Assembly (NCBI GenBank): GCA_903922745.1
Contig: CAIXVA010000185.1
Location: 1-16,039, forward strand
Source of the DNA: an uncultured Actinomycetes bacterium
Lineage (GTDB): Bacteria; Actinomycetota; Actinomycetes; Nanopelagicales; Nanopelagicaceae
Reading direction: 5' to 3'
Length of the DNA stretch: 16,039 nt
This document shows, piece by piece, positions 14,253-16,039 of this stretch. Each line of letters begins with the position of its first letter. Position 1 is the stretch's first letter. The position numbers and the translations under genes were made by a program. Under the pieces are notes generated by a model. That model saw only the letters and a program-made list of their open reading frames with translations. It made no database searches and had not been told where the DNA came from.

Positions 14253-15212
14253 ATGGCTGTAGCGATTTTATTAGTTGGTGGCTTCGGAACACGATTAATG
14301 CCGTTAACTAAAAACACTCCAAAGCCAATGCTTACTGTGGCTGGCGTGCCTGTAACAGAACATCAACTTGCGATGGCAAAGTCAGCAGGGATCACCGAAA
14401 TAGTTTTAGCGACCTCTTATCTGTCTGAAGTATTTATTCCTTACTTTGGCGATGGCTCAAAGTGGGGAATGAAAATTAAGTATGCAGTTGAAGAGCAACC
14501 CCTTGGAACAGGTGGTGCAATACGTAATGCGGCCAAATTGCTTGATAGCAATGATTCAGTTGTCATCTTAAATGGCGATGTTTTGAGCTCTCATAATTTG
14601 GCCGAACAAATTCGCCAACACGAATCACATGATGCCGATGTGACTTTACATTTAACCCAAGTAGAAGACGCACGAGCATTTGGCTGTGTTCCTACCGATA
14701 GCGACGGCCGAGTTACCGCATTTTTAGAAAAAATGGAAGATCCAGTAACTAATCAAATCAATGCTGGATGCTATGTATTTAACCCACGTGTTATTTCAAC
14801 AATTCCGCTGGACACCGTGGTTTCGGTAGAGCGTGAAACATTTCCGCAGTTAGTTGAAAGTGGAGCCAAGGTTTTTGGGTACGTAGAAAAAGCGTATTGG
14901 TTAGATATTGGAACTCCGCGCGCATTGTTGAAGGCGTCGATTGATATCGTTAAGCGAAGTGGTGAATTCATAGCTATGCCTGGATCAACAATTGATCCCA
15001 CAGCTGTGATTACTGGCGGCAGCTGCATAGGCGTTAAATCATTGGTTGGGGCAGGGGCGGTTATTGACGGCTCTATTGTTGAAGCCGGATCTGTCATTGG
15101 GTCGAATGCATCAATTACTAATTCATTCGTCGCAGCTGGCTCCCATGTAGGCAATGAGGCGAAAATAACCTCATCTTTTGTAACAAATAGCGAAATTCTT
15201 TCAATTCCTTAA
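14253..15212 (+). CDS. manB: Mannose-1-phosphate guanylyltransferase (GDP-mannose pyrophosphorylase-like)
   Basis: This 319-residue nucleotidyltransferase joins a sugar 1-phosphate to a nucleotide. The Rossmann-like domain begins with the signature LLVGGFGTRLMPLTKNTPKPM (about 6-26) and contains EEQPLGTGGAIRNA and the metal-binding NGDV. ARAFGCVPTDSDGRVTAFLEK and INAGCYVF are very close to the mycobacterial ManB (Rv3264c) as I remember it, which supports mannose-1-phosphate with GTP over glucose-1-phosphate. The C-terminal part (about 245-315) is a short left-handed beta-helix of repeated hexapeptides (IDPTAVITGGSCIGVKSLVG and similar); it is shorter than in the roughly 360-residue mycobacterial enzyme. 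AAGG 8 bases before the ATG serves as ribosome-binding site. GDP-mannose would feed polyprenyl-mannose and mannolipid synthesis. The neighbouring whiB gene is conserved in mycobacteria too. Confidence 0.85.
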   Translation: MAVAILLVGGFGTRLMPLTKNTPKPMLTVAGVPVTEHQLAMAKSAGITEIVLATSYLSEVFIPYFGDGSKWGMKIKYAVEEQPLGTGGAIRNAAKLLDSNDSVVILNGDVLSSHNLAEQIRQHESHDADVTLHLTQVEDARAFGCVPTDSDGRVTAFLEKMEDPVTNQINAGCYVFNPRVISTIPLDTVVSVERETFPQLVESGAKVFGYVEKAYWLDIGTPRALLKASIDIVKRSGEFIAMPGSTIDPTAVITGGSCIGVKSLVGAGAVIDGSIVEAGSVIGSNASITNSFVAAGSHVGNEAKITSSFVTNSEILSIP

Positions 15213-15244
15213 GGATTTACGCGTAAACGGTCAGACCATTGACC
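15206..15244. repeat. Three adjacent palindromes between manB and the whiB promoter
   Basis: Three symmetric elements follow each other: TCCTTAAGGA (15206-15215, perfect, spanning the manB stop codon), TTTACGCGTAAA (15216-15227, perfect 12-mer) and GGTCA-N6-TGACC (15229-15244). They end 10 bases before the whiB -35 box. None is followed by a run of T, so they are not a typical intrinsic terminator; operator sites for dimeric regulators of whiB are more likely. The regulator is unknown. Confidence 0.6.
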
Positions 15245-15254
15245 AAATCTGGGC

Positions 15255-15283
15255 TTGACATGAGCGAGTTACAAGCGTGTAAT
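15255..15283 (+). promoter_or_regulatory. Sigma-70-type promoter of whiB
   Basis: A perfect TTGACA (15255-15260) and TGTAAT (15278-15283) are separated by exactly 17 bases, the optimal spacing for the housekeeping sigma factor. Transcription would start near 15290, leaving a leader of about 59 bases before the whiB ATG at 15349. It is the best canonical promoter in the window. Confidence 0.8.
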
Positions 15284-15348
15284 TCACTCTTAAGAACGTC
15301 TTTTCCACGAGGGATGAGACAAGATCTAGCTAATGGAGCATCGACACT

Positions 15349-15648
15349 ATGCCGATTCAACCCGCAGCCCAGAACTCCCCAATCCCCACGTCAGGCCCAA
15401 CAGTCACACTCGCATCAGGCGAAAATATGGAACTCTCTTGGCAGGAGCGCGCACTATGCGCTCAGACTGACCCAGAGGCATTCTTCCCAGAAAAAGGCGG
15501 CTCCACTCGCGAAGCAAAGCGCGTATGTCTTTCATGCGATGTTCGCGCAGAATGTTTGGAATACGCACTTGCACACGATGAACGCTTCGGAATTTGGGGC
15601 GGATTATCAGAGCGCGAACGCCGTCGCCTAAAGCGTCGCACTGCTTAA
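15349..15648 (+). CDS. whiB: WhiB-family iron-sulfur transcriptional regulator (WhiB2/WhmD-like)
   Basis: This 99-residue protein has the four WhiB cysteines, Cys37, Cys60, Cys63 and Cys69 in a C-x22-C-x2-C-x5-C arrangement, which bind a 4Fe-4S cluster. The beta-turn GIWGG (81-85) and a basic tail, RERRRLKRR, for DNA binding follow. WhiB proteins bind the principal sigma factor and control division, sporulation or redox responses; proximity to the manB-like gene points to the WhiB2/WhmD branch, which is linked to cell division in mycobacteria. I chose ATG 15349, which has GGAG 10 bases upstream and gives the usual acidic or polar N-terminus; an internal ATG at 15427 would still keep all cysteines. 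A 130-codon frame (15239-15631) overlapping it is a shadow. It has its own promoter and palindrome cluster upstream. Confidence 0.93.
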   Translation: MPIQPAAQNSPIPTSGPTVTLASGENMELSWQERALCAQTDPEAFFPEKGGSTREAKRVCLSCDVRAECLEYALAHDERFGIWGGLSERERRRLKRRTA

Positions 15649-15655
15649 GGTTCTT

Positions 15656-15680
15656 GCATCTCTTAGGAGATAGCGAGATG
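15656..15680 (+). other. Small hairpin at the ribosome-binding site of the glycosyltransferase gene
   Basis: ATCTC (15658-15662) can pair with GAGAT (15667-15671) around a TTAG loop, hiding the AGGAGA Shine-Dalgarno-like stretch at 15665-15670. The same left arm, CATCTC (15657-15662), can instead pair with GAGATG (15675-15680). No T-run follows, so it is not a classical terminator. The stems are short, and a role in limiting readthrough or translation from whiB into the next gene is only a possibility. Confidence 0.3.
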
Positions 15681-15685
15681 TACTC

Positions 15686-16039
15686 ATGGCTTCCCTAGCC
15701 GATGTAGATAAGCATCGCGTAACCGCAGTTCTTGTTTCTCACAATGGAGCACTGTGGTTACCCGAAGTTGTTGCAGCACTTACTTCGCAATCGCGTCCGA
15801 TTGATTTAATAACTGCGGTTGATACAGGTTCAGAAGATGCATCTACTAAATTATTAAAATCAGCTCGCATTCCATATTTTTCTACCGACCGCGAAACTGG
15901 ATTTGGGCAAGCTGTTTCACTTGCAGTTGATAAATTACCAAAAGCCATTGAGCACGAATGGATTTGGTTAATCCATGATGATTGCGCACCTGCCCCAACA
16001 GCGCTCGCAGAGTTATTAGATGCAGTTGATGACCGACCA
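15686..16039 (+). CDS. Family 2 glycosyltransferase, N-terminal part, cut by the window edge
   Basis: The frame from ATG 15686 stays open to the last base (118 codons). It shows the start of a GT-A glycosyltransferase fold: TAVLVSHNGALWLPEVVAAL (about 13-32) is the first nucleotide-binding strand and helix, AVDTGSEDAS (45-54) the second strand, and WIWLIHDDCAPAP (about 95-107) carries the DD metal/nucleotide-sugar motif. Actinobacteria often carry a very large GT2 membrane protein with these sequences next to whiB and the GDP-mannose genes, probably acting in cell-wall or lipid glycan assembly; the membrane part would lie beyond the window. The acceptor and donor are unknown. It lies 37 bases after whiB. 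The ribosome-binding site is uncertain: AGGAGA is 15 bases from the ATG, and GAGAT 7 bases. Confidence 0.85.
   Translation, partial: MASLADVDKHRVTAVLVSHNGALWLPEVVAALTSQSRPIDLITAVDTGSEDASTKLLKSARIPYFSTDRETGFGQAVSLAVDKLPKAIEHEWIWLIHDDCAPAPTALAELLDAVDDRP

Noticed and set aside
15206..15227. The palindromes after manB as an intrinsic terminator
   Set aside because: The stems have almost no loop and no T-run follows; the second contains a short CGCG core in AT flanks, which suits a protein-binding site better than an RNA hairpin.
15239..15631. A 130-codon rightward frame overlapping whiB, beginning before the whiB promoter
   Set aside because: It lies in another frame of whiB, its start precedes the predicted transcription start, and its sequence shows no domain. 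An internal ATG at 15314 has GGG directly before it but no properly spaced ribosome-binding site.
1..16039. tRNA or rRNA genes, CRISPR arrays, insertion sequences, phage or toxin-antitoxin genes, riboswitches
   Set aside because: Nearly every base lies in a recognised protein gene, and the remaining gaps are at most about 140 bases. None shows a cloverleaf, regular repeats, terminal inverted repeats or a known riboswitch core.

Overview
The window looks like chromosome from a small-genome actinobacterium. The gene set is diagnostic: a WhiB-type regulator, a mycothiol-pathway deacetylase (MshB), the actinobacterial neighbourhood O-methyltransferase / HtrA / TatB / Mrp / DUF1003 / MgtE-like protein, the pair FdxA-DapC, and a mycobacterial-type mannose-1-phosphate guanylyltransferase next to whiB. 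By eye the base composition is well below that of typical high-GC actinobacteria (roughly the mid-40s % GC). Coding is extremely dense: no non-coding gap exceeds about 140 bases. This fits a streamlined freshwater lineage such as Nanopelagicales (acI), but that assignment is an inference from composition and compactness, not from a marker gene.

Layout, left to right. (1) A rightward unit, 1-3929: pepA (3' part only), O-methyltransferase, htrA, tatB, mrp; it covers peptide turnover, extracytoplasmic protein quality control, Tat export and Fe-S cluster delivery. (2) A leftward pair, 5684 down to 3897: an MgtE-like PRC-barrel/CBS protein followed by a DUF1003 membrane protein. (3) A rightward unit, 5707-8046: an EamA/DMT transporter, a PHP phosphoesterase and a MarC-family membrane protein, all overlapping or nearly so. 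(4) A leftward pair, 10013 down to 8043: a TetR regulator and a DEAD-box RNA helicase. (5) A rightward pair, 10044-11221: mshB and a small membrane protein. (6) A leftward pair, 12761 down to 11218: a 66-residue orphan domain protein coupled to cysS. (7) A rightward run, 12861 to the end: fdxA, dapC and a GDP-mannose pyrophosphorylase, then whiB with its own consensus promoter, then the start of a large family 2 glycosyltransferase cut by the window edge.

The strand switches alternate. All three convergent junctions have overlapping stop codons or gene ends, so there is no room for intergenic terminators, and I found none. The three divergent junctions are 22, 30 and 99 bases long. Three of the genes reading out of them have a TAnnnT box 6-7 bases before the ATG and little or no Shine-Dalgarno sequence, as expected for leaderless actinobacterial transcripts.

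Most of the window is ordinary core metabolism and envelope biology. I saw no tRNA, rRNA, CRISPR array, insertion sequence, phage gene or obvious defence system. The most interesting points are regulatory and architectural: a cluster of three adjacent palindromes just upstream of the whiB promoter, back-to-back overlapping -10 boxes between the mgtE-like gene and the transporter gene, a free-standing 66-residue domain protein coupled to cysS, an htrA-tatB locus without sigE/rseA, and an O-methyltransferase with its usual metal-site motif replaced.
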